48,963 nt of DNA, from assembly GCA_934101865.1 (NCBI GenBank), contig CAKOSA010000007.1, positions 1 through 48,963 of the forward strand, given 5' to 3'. The notes below the pieces were generated by a model. The model did no database searches, was not told where the DNA came from, and was given only the letters and a program-made list of their open reading frames with translations. This DNA is from an uncultured Bacilli bacterium (GTDB lineage Bacteria; Bacillota_I; Bacilli_A; RF39; UBA660). The stretch's first letter is position 1; every line of letters starts with the position of its first letter. A program made the translations under genes and the position numbers. Positions 34,801 through 43,669 of this stretch are shown piece by piece.

Positions 34801-35205
34801 ATCAATACTCATTCCCTTTTTCAATTCAACATAAGACTTTAACCATAATTTTTTATTAGGCAAATATCTGAGATATCCCATCAAATTTGTAATTAATATA
34901 ACTTTCTCCTTTTTGCATATTGTATCCAATGTATTAATTCTCTCAATCATCAATTCGGGACTAATTATAGTAGCTTCACTAGTTAAAAAATCATCCATAG
35001 GAAATAAAACTACATCATCTGAAAAATCACTAATTTTATCAAATAAGCTAGATGCCTCGTACAAAGAATTAGTCACAACGACCATAGACTTATTGCACTT
35101 TTTAAATTTATTATATATATAAAGAGAATAAAGTTCACTATTCAACCCACTAACTGCATAATTAACACTATCATCAATATTAAACAAATTATCAAAAATA
35201 TTCAT
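31897..35205 (-). CDS. mfd: Transcription-repair coupling factor Mfd
   Basis: A 1102-residue Mfd, which removes stalled RNA polymerase from damaged DNA and recruits UvrA. The N-terminal UvrB-like region (about 1-400) precedes the RNA-polymerase interaction domain (about 445-510, VGDFVVHEQFGIGIYKGL). The SF2/RecG-like translocase follows: Walker A LLCGDVGYGKTEVAFRAM near residue 583, DEEQRFGV, TLSATPIPRTLQMS, and QIRGRIGRS. The TRCF C-terminal domain occupies the last 130 residues. It is a little short of the usual 1150-1180. It follows pth by 13 bases in the same operon. Confidence 0.98.
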   Translation of the reverse strand: MNIFDNLFNIDDSVNYAVSGLNSELYSLYIYNKFKKCNKSMVVVTNSLYEASSLFDKISDFSDDVVLFPMDDFLTSEATIISPELMIERINTLDTICKKEKVILITNLMGYLRYLPNKKLWLKSYVELKKGMSIDRKLLINKLYNSGYERETIVNESGKFGVRGYVIDIFPTLDSSPVRIEFWGDTIESIKYFDVQSQLSNKEIDCVLIPPFSEFIVEDNSNDVIKKQKYLLHYEKNVCNISEYLSDFILVYYDYNQIMGGYEILLKTMFEYDSTANNEFKTEYMFRLDRFNLKNELFLLTFDNSVSNRPDIEKYIRYSSSKIPNYMGDYNSFSKDLMSYIRDGKTVIICLNGGNEINRVTKYISGCNYIVTSKNNIVLNKVNIIDFHLSSGFIFNDIVVIARSDLFSTSNKVYKGRYKSGGKLDNTINLCVGDFVVHEQFGIGIYKGLCTITRNGILKDYIKVMYANDDSLYIPVENIDRITKFSGKEGSRLVVNKLGTTDWQKKKNKIRKKLNDIAGDLIKVSAEREAMKGFAFSIEDENQVIFDNNFAYSETDDQLKAINSIKKEMERSKPMDMLLCGDVGYGKTEVAFRAMFKAVNNGKQVAYLCPTTVLSMQQYKSALERFSSFPVNIALLNRFVSITEQKSILEKLANGSIDIVFGTHRLLGNDVIFKDLGLLVIDEEQRFGVTHKEKIKKCKSNIDVLTLSATPIPRTLQMSMTGVRSLALIETPPAQRYPIQTYVMEENDIIVRDAIYKELSRNGQVFVLYNRVESIETKVSNIKRLVPEARIDIAHGQMEKGQIEKKMLNFTEHKFDVLVCTTIIETGIDIPNANTLIIFNADKFGLSQLYQIRGRIGRSNKIGYAYLMYDGNKVLNENAGKRLETIKEFTELGSGFKIAMRDLSIRGAGDILGREQSGFIDAIGIDLYLKMLNEEIRKLKGEENVDDTDNVNNMPLINIETHISDSYVSDVDLKIEIHKMINTVDSYNKMEKVKKELIDRFGNISENIEIYMYEEWFEKLANRLGITDVKQNCSFIDITLPENVLKFIDVSDLFVMAYNVSRHFRFTTSKNNVHIILDIVNLEKHFLIYLIEFFDKVANYVK

Positions 35206-35218
35206 AAAACCTCACCTC

Positions 35219-35782
35219 CTACCTAGACAAAGAATTATATTTAGATAATAACCTATCTCTGTCCAAACTTACAAAGTCAATAATAGCATCATCTAACGCT
35301 AAAAAAGAATGGTTAATAATATCAAGCTCATCCTCATTAAATTTGCCTAAAACATAAGAAATGACATCAACATTATTATTACCAATACCTATTTTAAGTC
35401 TTAAAAATTTTTTAGAATTTAAGTTCTCAATTATATTTTTAATCCCATTATGCCCACCAGAACTATGATTAAAAGAAAATTTAATTTTGCCTAATTCCAT
35501 ATCCAAATCATCCTGAACAACCAATATATCATTAAGGTCTATATTAAAATACTTTACGAAATTTGCAACCACCTCTCCGGACAAATTCATATACGATAGT
35601 GGTTTTAAAAATATTATTTTTTCGTTATTTATAATGCCCGTTCCATACAAACCATTAAATTTTTCTTTTATTATATTTATTGAGTATTTATCAGACCAAT
35701 AATCAATTAAAGAAAAACCAACATTATGTCTTGTTTTATCATATTTTTTTTCAGGATTTCCCAAGCCAACTACTAATTTCAT
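35219..35782 (-). CDS. pth: Peptidyl-tRNA hydrolase
   Basis: A 187-residue Pth, which frees tRNA from drop-off peptidyl-tRNA. Motifs: VVGLGNPEKKYDKTRHNVGF with the catalytic His19, LKPLSYMNLSGEVV, QDDLDMELGKIKF and SSGGHNGIKNI. Its ATG overlaps the rsmI stop by four bases, giving translational coupling. It then leads into mfd, matching the Bacillus spoVC-mfd neighbourhood. Confidence 0.98.
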   Translation of the reverse strand: MKLVVGLGNPEKKYDKTRHNVGFSLIDYWSDKYSINIIKEKFNGLYGTGIINNEKIIFLKPLSYMNLSGEVVANFVKYFNIDLNDILVVQDDLDMELGKIKFSFNHSSGGHNGIKNIIENLNSKKFLRLKIGIGNNNVDVISYVLGKFNEDELDIINHSFLALDDAIIDFVSLDRDRLLSKYNSLSR

Positions 35783-36621
35783 TTTTGCCTCCTACTATGA
35801 TATTCTTTATAGACATCACTTTTTGTTATTTTATGATTTTTCGCAACTTTTTTTATAGCATCCATAGTATTTAATCCATCAGAAATATATTTATCAATTT
35901 CAGAATTAATAGAATCAAAGACCTCAGGAATCTCACGATATCCTTCAACAACAATAACGTATTCTCCCTTAATAGTTCCCATATTATTCAAAAGTTCACT
36001 TAGTAGACCACGATATACTGATTCGTGAATTTTAGATATTTCTCGAGAAATACTAATTATTCTATCTCCAAATATTTCATACATACTATTTAATGTCCTT
36101 TCAATTCTATGAGGTGCTTCATAAAATACCATTGGATACAAAAAATTTTTAAGTTTTTCCAATTCAGACCTACGTTTATTCTCCTTACTATCTAAAAAAC
36201 CATAAAACAAAAAATGATTGCTACTAATACCAGAATTTACAACAGCCGGAACAAAAGCAGTCGCTCCTGGAAGTGCAACCACATTATATCCAAGCTTAGC
36301 AACATAACTTACAGTTTTATACCCTGGATCACTAATAATAGGAGTTCCTCTATCCGTAACAAGACTAACACAACAACCCTCTTTTAAATATGAAACAACT
36401 TTTTCTTTCACAATACTTTCATTATGCTCGTGTAATGAGACCAATTTTTTCTTTATACCAAAATAATTAAAAAGATTTGTCGTTACTCTTGTATCTTCGG
36501 AAAAAATTACATCTGATTTTTTTAGAATTTCAACCGCTCTATAAGTCATATCTTCCATATTACCTATAGGAGTAGGAACTAAATATAAACAATTATTTCC
36601 GTTATAACTACTCTGCCACAT
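35779..36621 (-). CDS. rsmI: 16S rRNA (cytidine1402-2'-O)-methyltransferase
   Basis: A 280-residue SAM-dependent methyltransferase of the tetrapyrrole-methylase fold that modifies C1402 in the decoding centre. Family motifs: LYLVPTPIGNMEDMTYRAVEIL, IFSEDTRVTTNLFNYF, LVTDRGTPIISDPGY, ALPGATAFVPAVVNSG and YEAPHRIERTL. The ATG at 36621 is chosen because GGAGGT lies seven bases before it; a codon further up would overlap that site. It overlaps trmN6 by 14 bases and pth by four. Confidence 0.96.
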   Translation of the reverse strand: MWQSSYNGNNCLYLVPTPIGNMEDMTYRAVEILKKSDVIFSEDTRVTTNLFNYFGIKKKLVSLHEHNESIVKEKVVSYLKEGCCVSLVTDRGTPIISDPGYKTVSYVAKLGYNVVALPGATAFVPAVVNSGISSNHFLFYGFLDSKENKRRSELEKLKNFLYPMVFYEAPHRIERTLNSMYEIFGDRIISISREISKIHESVYRGLLSELLNNMGTIKGEYVIVVEGYREIPEVFDSINSEIDKYISDGLNTMDAIKKVAKNHKITKSDVYKEYHSRRQK

Positions 36622-37348
36622 TTTCAATACCTCCAAACATTAATCTAATTTCCTCGCAGTATTGATTACTATCGTTATAAACAATCAATGGAGGAAGAAT
36701 TTTCATTCCGGTTTTTCCATTTTTATAACCCTCTATTAAAAAGACATTACTATTTTTATTACTTTTAGGATAAACAAATCTAACCACTTTTGGTTCTATA
36801 TTATATTTTTTCATTAAATCAACTACCTCAGAAAATCTATTTGAAACGTGAACCAAAGCAATATGCCCACCATTTTTAAGCATTTTGCTTGCTTCAAAAA
36901 TTATTTCTTCCAAAGTAATATTAATTTCGTGACGTGCAATAGCTTTTACTTCATTACTGTTTTTCAAAGAAGAATCATTACACCTAAAATAGGGAGGATT
37001 ACACACAATAACATCAATTGAACCTAAATCATAATAAGATGAAATGTTTTTAATATTATCATTAATAAGAGTAATTTCTTTTGACATTTTATTAATATTA
37101 ACAGATTCAACTGCCAACTTGTATATTTCCGTCTGTAATTCAATACCTACAATATGTTTGTTACACCTTTTATTTAACAACATAGCTATAGGTGCATTAC
37201 CCGTAGCAAAATCAATTATTGTTTTATCCTTATAATTAATTGTAACAAAATTTGCTAATAAAACTGAATCTAATGAAAAAGTAAAATATTCAGGGTTTTG
37301 ATATATAAACATATTTTCATAATTTAAAAGTCTATTTTTAACCTTCAT
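36608..37348 (-). CDS. trmN6: tRNA1(Val) adenine37-N6 methyltransferase-like (YabB/TrmN6)
   Basis: A 246-residue Rossmann methyltransferase. SAM motif I is IDFATGNAPIAMLLNKR, and the amino-MTase motif IV is VIVCNPPYF, which flips and methylates adenine N6. The N-terminal FTFSLDSVLLANFV block marks the YabB/TrmN6 family. The exact tRNA target is inferred from that family. Two start choices exist: ATG at 37357, two bases after GGAGGT, or ATG at 37348, used here because it matches homologue length better. It overlaps ricT. Neighbours ricT and rsmI follow the Bacillus order with yabA and yazA missing. Confidence 0.9.
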   Translation of the reverse strand: MKVKNRLLNYENMFIYQNPEYFTFSLDSVLLANFVTINYKDKTIIDFATGNAPIAMLLNKRCNKHIVGIELQTEIYKLAVESVNINKMSKEITLINDNIKNISSYYDLGSIDVIVCNPPYFRCNDSSLKNSNEVKAIARHEINITLEEIIFEASKMLKNGGHIALVHVSNRFSEVVDLMKKYNIEPKVVRFVYPKSNKNSNVFLIEGYKNGKTGMKILPPLIVYNDSNQYCEEIRLMFGGIENVAE

Positions 37349-38117
37349 TATTAACATTTACCTCCACGAGACCTTCATCAGTTAAAACTGTATATCTTCT
37401 TTTCAAAATATTAAGAGCAACCACTTTTCCCTGACTTTTATTTATTTGAACAGTATCACCAATATCAGGAATTTCAGTTTTATAAAAAGTATATGTATCA
37501 TTCTCATAATTTAAACAACATAGCAACCTACCACAAGCACCATTTATTTTACTCGGATTTAAAGCCAACATTTGATTTTTAGCCATACTTATTGTTACTG
37601 TTTCAAAAGAATTTAAAAAGCTACTACAACACATCGGTCTACCACACGGACCTATTCCTCCTATCGCTCTAGCCTTATCCCTAATACCTACTTGTCTAAG
37701 TTCAATACGTGTTTTATAATAAGACCCAAGTTCGCGGGCTAATTTTCTAAAATCAACTCTTCCATCAGCTAAAAATCTAAAAAGTAACTGTGACCTATCA
37801 AATGTATATGCAGCATCCAATAGCCTCATTTCTAAATTATACTTTTTTATTAGCTCTCTACATTTATCAATAGAATCATTTGCATCTTTAACATTGTCTA
37901 AAAATTTAAAATAATCTTTTTCCTGAGCAATTCTTATAATTTTGTTATAATTGAAATTTTTATCAACTAATTTATCATCCAAAAAAGAAACAATAGTACC
38001 ATACTCTTTACCTTTTTCGGTTTCAACAATAACGTCCAATCCAATCTTTAATTTAAGAAAATTATCATCAAAATAGCCAACTTTACCTTTTTTATTAAGC
38101 TTAACACCTACAATCAT
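37338..38117 (-). CDS. ricT: PSP1 domain protein RicT (YaaT)
   Basis: A 259-residue PSP1-domain protein. The N-terminal half begins IVGVKLNKKGKVGYFD. The cysteine-bearing block GIGPCGRPMCCSSFL is followed by the second NGACGRLLCCLNYE. In Bacillus RicT joins RicA and RicF in an iron-sulfur complex that stimulates RNase Y and affects competence, biofilm and sporulation. The retained cysteine pairs fit cluster binding. It overlaps holB by four bases, as one translational unit. Confidence 0.95.
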   Translation of the reverse strand: MIVGVKLNKKGKVGYFDDNFLKLKIGLDVIVETEKGKEYGTIVSFLDDKLVDKNFNYNKIIRIAQEKDYFKFLDNVKDANDSIDKCRELIKKYNLEMRLLDAAYTFDRSQLLFRFLADGRVDFRKLARELGSYYKTRIELRQVGIRDKARAIGGIGPCGRPMCCSSFLNSFETVTISMAKNQMLALNPSKINGACGRLLCCLNYENDTYTFYKTEIPDIGDTVQINKSQGKVVALNILKRRYTVLTDEGLVEVNVNNEG

Positions 38118-39088
38118 TTTTCTAATCCCTCGCTAACATCAATAATCAACTTGTCAAAAAATAAATTTAAATTAACATTATAATCAATATTATCTTTTGC
38201 TTTAAATAAAATATATAATATATTTAAAGTTTTGTCAATTGTTAAATTAAAGGAAATTTCTTCTAATTTATCCAAATCGGATAAAAAATATAAATCACCA
38301 TTATAATTCATTTTCAATTTAAGGATATCATAATAAAAACATATCATAATATCCAGTAAAATCATATTGTCTAATTTAAATGAATCATTTCCAACATTTT
38401 TAGCAACTAAATGATTTCCCCACAATTCATTCAAATAAACAATTGTTAAAGTACCATTTCTATTTAAAAAATCAATAACTTTAAATGAATCACTAAATAA
38501 GCTCTTAAATGTTTCTTTTTCAATTATACCATTATTAATACTTTTATATAAATTATCAACTGTATCTTTTCCAAGATAACTTTTTCTTCCAATTCTTATC
38601 GTTTGACATCTACTAATAATCGTAGGCAAGACTTTTTCAACATTATAAGTTGTCAAAATTGCAATAACATTTTCATTCGGCTCTTCTAAAAATTTAAGTA
38701 ACGAATTAGAGGCACTCGCATTCATTTTATCACAATCTTTTATTAAATAAATCCTAATCTCATTATTTAAAGATTTAGTAGCAAAAAATCTTTGAACATT
38801 TAAAATATCCTCTTTTTTTATAAGACCATTACAAGGTGAAATAATTTTTAAATTTAAACAGTTATTCTCATCTATATTTCTACACATTGAACACTCAGAA
38901 CAAACATCACTTATAAAGTTTTTATCTCTTTTAGGACATAATAACATTTTCATAAAATTATAAACATCATCGTATGAATCATCATTACAAAGTTCAAATA
39001 AATAAGCATGTGAAGGTTTTTGCGTGCTCAAAATACTATTAAAAATAGCATTAAAAACACTTGTATCATTTTTAATCCTATCAATCAT
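38114..39088 (-). CDS. holB: DNA polymerase III delta-prime subunit
   Basis: A 324-residue clamp-loader subunit. It shows the N-terminal AAA-like fold with HAYLFELC in place of a true Walker A loop, a zinc module with paired cysteines (CPKRDKNFISDVCSECSMC), and the conserved NASASNSLLKFLEEPNENVIAILTT and ISRCQTIRI sensor region. Delta-prime is the non-ATPase wedge of the loader alongside DnaX and HolA. The C-terminal collar domain is divergent. It shares the operon with dnaX, ebfC and recR, so replication genes are clustered. Confidence 0.92.
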   Translation of the reverse strand: MIDRIKNDTSVFNAIFNSILSTQKPSHAYLFELCNDDSYDDVYNFMKMLLCPKRDKNFISDVCSECSMCRNIDENNCLNLKIISPCNGLIKKEDILNVQRFFATKSLNNEIRIYLIKDCDKMNASASNSLLKFLEEPNENVIAILTTYNVEKVLPTIISRCQTIRIGRKSYLGKDTVDNLYKSINNGIIEKETFKSLFSDSFKVIDFLNRNGTLTIVYLNELWGNHLVAKNVGNDSFKLDNMILLDIMICFYYDILKLKMNYNGDLYFLSDLDKLEEISFNLTIDKTLNILYILFKAKDNIDYNVNLNLFFDKLIIDVSEGLEK

Positions 39089-39098
39089 TACTAACCTC

Positions 39099-39293
39099 CT
39101 ATAGTAAAAGAAAAAGTATCAAAATCAATAACCCTAATCCAAATACATCAAATAAATAAATAACTGATAATGTAAATATATTTATAGGTATCATAACACT
39201 TAATGGAGATATTATTATATTAATTACATATAGTGTTAAAAAGCAATATATAATTTTTTTTATAAAATTAAACACATATTTCAAAAAAACCAC
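39099..39293 (-). CDS. bofA: BofA-like small membrane protein
   Basis: A 64-residue membrane protein with two or three hydrophobic helices. The motif SPLSVMIPINIFTLSVIYLFDVFGLGLLILI resembles the BofA core (IPINxxT...lGxpGl). In Bacillus BofA inhibits the sigma-K protease SpoIVFB. Position next to recR matches the Bacillus recR-yaaL-bofA order and is strong support. Overall similarity is low because the protein is short and hydrophobic. Confidence 0.72.
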   Translation of the reverse strand: MVFLKYVFNFIKKIIYCFLTLYVINIIISPLSVMIPINIFTLSVIYLFDVFGLGLLILILFLLL

Positions 39294-39318
39294 CCAATAA
39301 ATATATGATAAAATTATC

Positions 39319-39915
39319 TCAACTTATGCTTTTTCTTTCTTCAAAAGCAAGTTCTAATGTCATTTGATCCAAGTAATCAATATCAGCACCAACTGGAATT
39401 CCTGTAGCAATTTTTGTAACCTTAATTCCTCTTTTTAATAAAATAGTTCCAATATATTGCATAGTAGTTTCACCCTCAATATTTGGTTTTAATGCTAAAA
39501 TAACTTCATTAACATTATCAATATCTATTCTTTTTATTAATGCCTCTATTGACAAATCATTTGGTCCTATTCCGCTATAAGGAGATATTAATCCACCTAA
39601 AACGTGATATAATCCATTATAATTACCTATTCGTTCAAATGAAACAACATCCTTAGGTTTTTCAACGATTAAAATTTTACTCTTATTTCTATCTAAATCT
39701 GTACAAATTTCACAATTATTATCAAATGTAATGTTGTTACAAATTTTACATCTACCAATTTTATCCCTAAATGCAAGTAAATTATTAGAAAAATTTGTAA
39801 TATCATCAGAAGAAAATTCTAATAGTGAAAAAACAATCCTTTCAGCACTTTTATCTCCAATACTTGGTAGTTTTTTAAAATTCTCAATTAAATTTTTTAT
39901 TATCAAAGAATTCAT
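39319..39915 (-). CDS. recR: Recombination protein RecR
   Basis: A 198-residue RecR. The N-terminal helix-hairpin-helix contains LPSIGDKSAERIVFSLL. The Cys4 zinc finger is CKICNNITFDNNCEIC. The Toprim domain has IVEKPKDVVSFER and LALKPNIEGETT. A C-terminal Walker B-like segment reads TKIATGIPVGADIDYLDQMTLELA. RecR forms a ring clamp with RecO and RecF for gap repair. It begins one base after ebfC ends, the usual dnaX-ebfC-recR operon. Confidence 0.98.
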   Translation of the reverse strand: MNSLIIKNLIENFKKLPSIGDKSAERIVFSLLEFSSDDITNFSNNLLAFRDKIGRCKICNNITFDNNCEICTDLDRNKSKILIVEKPKDVVSFERIGNYNGLYHVLGGLISPYSGIGPNDLSIEALIKRIDIDNVNEVILALKPNIEGETTMQYIGTILLKRGIKVTKIATGIPVGADIDYLDQMTLELAFEERKSIS

Positions 39916-40215
39916 TTACATCAAACCTGATAAACCTTGACCATATTTCCCAAGTTTCTTTTCTTTTTCACTATTAGATTTTTTTACTGCATCATTAAAA
40001 GCAACTGCTATCATATCCTCCAAAAGTTCAATATCATCCTTATCTATACCTTTATCAGATGAAATTTTAACAGATTTAACCTCCTTATCTCCGTTTATAG
40101 TAACTTCAACTAATGAAGAACATCCAGTATACACACTATTTGAAAGTTCCTTTTGGGTCTTTTGGAGCTCCTTTTGTAATTTTTGAGCCTCTTGTAACAT
40201 TTTTTGCATATTCAT
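39916..40215 (-). CDS. ebfC: Nucleoid-associated protein EbfC/YbaB
   Basis: A 99-residue small DNA-binding protein: MNMQKMLQEAQKLQKELQKT, then VEVTINGDKEVKSVKISSD and LLEDMIAVAFNDAVKKSN. It forms a tweezer-like dimer with helical ends that bind DNA. Placement between dnaX and recR is near universal. Its stop abuts the recR start. Confidence 0.96.
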   Translation of the reverse strand: MNMQKMLQEAQKLQKELQKTQKELSNSVYTGCSSLVEVTINGDKEVKSVKISSDKGIDKDDIELLEDMIAVAFNDAVKKSNSEKEKKLGKYGQGLSGLM

Positions 40216-40234
40216 ATTAAAATCATCCTTTCTT

Positions 40235-41920
40235 TTATCTAATTTCTACTTTATCTTTACCAACAATGCTAATCAATTTTTCTAAATCTTCACTATTTGC
40301 ATCATTATTTCCAGATAATAATGTTTTAGGCTTGAAAACATAGCCTGTTTTAATTTTTTTAATATAATCTGCTCTTATATCCAGCCATTCTTTTTCTAAT
40401 AGGAAAATAATATCATACCTTTTTCCATAAACTTTTAAAATCAAATCAGAAACAAGTAATATATTTTTATTAAGTCTATCACAAATTGAGTCAAATTTCG
40501 TTGAAAACATAACCTCCAATTGTGATACAACTACCGGTTTTACATCACTAAGCAGTCCAGCAATTAGTCTATATTTATCGTCCGCACAAAAGTCATTAAT
40601 AGTTATCCAACGTGAAGAAAAACTTATAAGTTCCTGTTTGTTAGCACCAGCTAAACAGTTATTAATTATGATATCTCTATTTTGCAAATTTAGTTCTTCT
40701 AATTTATTATCATTTAATTCAGAGTTATTTATAAGCATCCTATCCTTAGGCGTTTCTTCCATATCACCAACATTTGTTAAACTATTTTTATTAAAATTAA
40801 TATTACCTTCATTATTATTTTCTTCACTTTGGTTTAATATTAATTTATCCTTATCATTTAAATATTTCATAATTTTTAAAATAGTTACACAACATAATAT
40901 ATTAATATAACTACTATTTACAATTTTATTCTTTAAATCATTAATTTCATTTATTAGTTGAAACAAGATATTCTCATTAAAGTTCTCACTATAATCTATA
41001 ATAACATCATTTTTATCACCAATATTAGTCAACCTACCACAAGTCTTGTATAAAAGTATATCCTTAAATAATTCTATTAACTGATCAATAAAACCCGAAA
41101 CACTTTTATCATTAGACTCCAAATCATCAAAAAAGGAAACTACCTTAGCTACTTCTCCATTAATAAGGTAACTCAAAAAATTACGAATATCTAATGTCGA
41201 AATTGAACCATTAACATTATCCACATCATCCAATGTTATTTTTCCATCTTTATAAACAGAAAGTTCATCCAATAAATTGATTGCATCTCTTAATCCACCA
41301 TCAGATATCTTAGCTATTTCATAAATGGCATCAGTTGTTATTTCTATGGATTCTTCATTGGCAATATATTGCAGCCTTTTTGCAATATCATCTTCACTTA
41401 TTCTCAAAAACTTGAACTTTTGACATCTTGAACTTATTGTAAGTGGTATTTTATTAGGCTCAGTGGTTGCTAAAATAAAAATTATATGTGATGGGGGTTC
41501 TTCCAAAGTTTTAAGCAAAGCATTAAATGCCTGAATAGTTAGCATATGAACTTCATCTATAATATATATTTTATATCTGCCACTACTTGGAACCAAATTA
41601 ATTTTATCTCTAAGCTCTCTTATCTCATCAACACCATTATTAGATGCCGCATCTATCTCAATAATATCACTTGTATTATTTAAACAATTTTCACAGGTAT
41701 TGCAAGGATTTCCATCAATCAAATTACTACAATTAACCATTTTAGCAATTATTTTGGCTGTGGTTGTTTTACCAGTTCCACGTGGACCTGAAAATAGATA
41801 AGCGTGCGATAATCTATTTTCCATTATAGCATTATTTATAACTGTTATAATCTTGTTTTGACCAACCATATCACCAAAATTAGAAGGTCGATACTTTCTA
41901 TATAATGCTAAATACTTCAT
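40235..41920 (-). CDS. dnaX: DNA polymerase III gamma/tau subunit
   Basis: A 561-residue clamp-loader ATPase. Walker A GPRGTGKTTTAKI is at about 45-57. A Cys4 zinc module follows (CNTCENC at 73-79). Next come the DEVHML Walker B and the sensor block FNALLKTLEEPPSHIIFILATTEPNKIPLTISSRCQ. The third collar domain is followed by a weak tau-like tail after residue 360, rich in asparagine and glutamate. RBS GGAGGAGG. Promoter TGATATAAT about 24 bases upstream starts the long operon dnaX-ebfC-recR-bofA-holB-ricT and possibly on to mfd. Confidence 0.97.
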   Translation of the reverse strand: MKYLALYRKYRPSNFGDMVGQNKIITVINNAIMENRLSHAYLFSGPRGTGKTTTAKIIAKMVNCSNLIDGNPCNTCENCLNNTSDIIEIDAASNNGVDEIRELRDKINLVPSSGRYKIYIIDEVHMLTIQAFNALLKTLEEPPSHIIFILATTEPNKIPLTISSRCQKFKFLRISEDDIAKRLQYIANEESIEITTDAIYEIAKISDGGLRDAINLLDELSVYKDGKITLDDVDNVNGSISTLDIRNFLSYLINGEVAKVVSFFDDLESNDKSVSGFIDQLIELFKDILLYKTCGRLTNIGDKNDVIIDYSENFNENILFQLINEINDLKNKIVNSSYINILCCVTILKIMKYLNDKDKLILNQSEENNNEGNINFNKNSLTNVGDMEETPKDRMLINNSELNDNKLEELNLQNRDIIINNCLAGANKQELISFSSRWITINDFCADDKYRLIAGLLSDVKPVVVSQLEVMFSTKFDSICDRLNKNILLVSDLILKVYGKRYDIIFLLEKEWLDIRADYIKKIKTGYVFKPKTLLSGNNDANSEDLEKLISIVGKDKVEIR

Positions 41921-41943
41921 AATACCTCCTCCCCTACATACAT

Positions 41944-41952
41944 ATTATATCA
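41944..41952 (-). promoter_or_regulatory. Extended -10 promoter for the dnaX operon
   Basis: TGATATAAT on the minus strand, between tadA and dnaX, before the GGAGGAGG ribosome site. Confidence 0.55.
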
Positions 41953-41962
41953 CATTTTTTTA

Positions 41963-42388
41963 TTATTTTCTTCTTTTTTCAAAAAAATCACTTAATATTT
42001 TCGAACATTTTTCATTTTGCATATTAACAACGGTTCCTCCACCAAACAATTGTTCTGTAAAATAATTATTTTTTTTATTTTTAGTGCCAAAATACATAAT
42101 TTTTATTTGTGCTTCATTAATTGCACCCAAACACATTAAACAAGGTTCTAATGTACTATAAATTACACAATTTTTAAGAATTTTACTTTTCTTTTTTTTG
42201 CAAGCCATATTTATTGCCATAATTTCAGCGTGGCATAAACAATTTTTTGTTTTTTCTTTGCAATTATAGCCATAACCTATTATTTTATAAGTCATTAAAT
42301 CTACAATTACAGTTCCCACAGGAACTTCCTCATTATTAATAGCTTGTTTCGCATAATACAAACATTTGTTCAAATAATATTCATTCAT
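41963..42388 (-). CDS. tadA: tRNA-specific adenosine deaminase
   Basis: A 141-residue cytidine-deaminase-fold enzyme that makes inosine-34 in tRNA-Arg(ACG). The zinc and catalytic motif is CHAEIMAIN (His53, Glu55), with the partner PCLMC (Cys83, Cys86). The tail GTVVNMQNEKCSKILSDFFEKRR is the family's C-terminal helix. Slightly shorter than E. coli TadA. RBS AGAGGTG; the TATCAACA motif of the adjacent parS array lies within its leader. Confidence 0.95.
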   Translation of the reverse strand: MNEYYLNKCLYYAKQAINNEEVPVGTVIVDLMTYKIIGYGYNCKEKTKNCLCHAEIMAINMACKKKKSKILKNCVIYSTLEPCLMCLGAINEAQIKIMYFGTKNKKNNYFTEQLFGGGTVVNMQNEKCSKILSDFFEKRRK

Positions 42389-42417
42389 ATATAAAACACC
42401 TCTATCAACAGGTATAA

Positions 42418-42426
42418 ATTATATCA
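42418..42426 (-). promoter_or_regulatory. Extended -10 promoter for tadA
   Basis: TGATATAAT on the minus strand 30 bases before tadA; the first parS site lies about 20 bp further upstream. Confidence 0.5.
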
Positions 42427-42446
42427 CACTTTTTCGTAATCAACAA

Positions 42447-42462
42447 TGTTCCACGTGAAACA
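42447..42462 (-). promoter_or_regulatory. parS site 1
   Basis: TGTTCCACGTGAAACA, one base from the B. subtilis consensus TGTTTCACGTGAAACA. It reads as the forward type on the minus strand. Just upstream of the tadA promoter. Confidence 0.9.
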
Positions 42463-42662
42463 TCATATTATTACATTATTAACATATTTATTATAACGAT
42501 AAATTTATATATAAAATAAGCCAATAAACACAACCCGTATCTAAATAAATATAACAATTTATTTTTTTTACACTAAAAAAATTATAATTAACAATTAGAA
42601 CATTTTTAACTTTATTTAATATTTAATAATTTAATTACTATTTATTAACAAATAAGTTTTAA

Positions 42663-42678
42663 TGTTTCACGTGGAACA
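42663..42678 (+). promoter_or_regulatory. parS site 2
   Basis: TGTTTCACGTGGAACA. It opens the first copy of the duplicated two-site block. Confidence 0.9.
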
Positions 42679-42883
42679 TTATTTTATTATAAACAGCAAC
42701 AATAATAATATTTATTAATATAAACAAATTACTACTATAAACCAAACAAATACATTTTTAAATAGTTGATATTTAATAAGCATAATATACATTACCTAAT
42801 TAAAATAATATTATAATCAATAACAAAAATATTTATTTATATAATATAATTATTTTACTATATCAACAAGTAAAGTTATTTAA

Positions 42884-42899
42884 TGTTTCACGTGGAACA
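42884..42899 (+). promoter_or_regulatory. parS site 3
   Basis: TGTTTCACGTGGAACA, 16 bp after an ATATCAACA motif. Confidence 0.9.
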
Positions 42900-43178
42900 T
42901 TGATTTTAATTCTAACTAGATATTATATATAAAAAAAATTAGTTTTGTGCCTTATATATTATTTTTTTTAAAGGCTAAACTATTAATAAGCATTAAAACT
43001 ATTTGTTAATGTATTTTTCGTAAATATAACTCTATTAACAGTATTTTTGATATCAAATATATTTTATAACACTTTAATAAAAAAATGGAATTATTAGGAA
43101 ATAATTGCTTATCAACAGTTTAAATTTTTAGTTTTATATAAACATTAAACACACTATAATAAACAAAATACTTTTTTA

Positions 43179-43194
43179 TGTTCCACGTGAAACA
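43179..43194 (-). promoter_or_regulatory. parS site 4
   Basis: TGTTCCACGTGAAACA, the reverse orientation of sites 2 and 3. Confidence 0.9.
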
Positions 43195-43447
43195 TTAATT
43201 TTAACTAAATATTATACAAAAATAAATTAACCTTGTTAATCCATTTATTTTAAAAACCAACTATATATTAAAATAATTTATCTTTCAGTAAATATAAATC
43301 TATAAACAGCATTTTTAATATAATCGTATTTTATGCTATCTTAATAAGCAAAATTAAAATTATTAAAAACTAATTCTTTATCAACAACTTAGATTTTTAA
43401 TATTATATACATTTTAGTCCAACATATATAAGCTAAATTATTTCTTA

Positions 43448-43463
43448 TGTTTCACGTGGAACA
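43448..43463 (+). promoter_or_regulatory. parS site 5
   Basis: TGTTTCACGTGGAACA. It opens the second copy of the duplicated block. Confidence 0.9.
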
Positions 43464-43669
43464 TTGTATTATTATTATTATTAACAACACTAATACCAAT
43501 ATTTATTAATATAAACAAATTACCACTATAAAACAAGCAAATAAGTTTTTAAATAATTAATATTTTGTAAGCATAATATACATTACCCAATTAAAATAAT
43601 ATTATAATCAATACCCAAAATATTTTTTTATATAATAATTCTGTTCTATCAACAAGTAAGATTGTTTAA

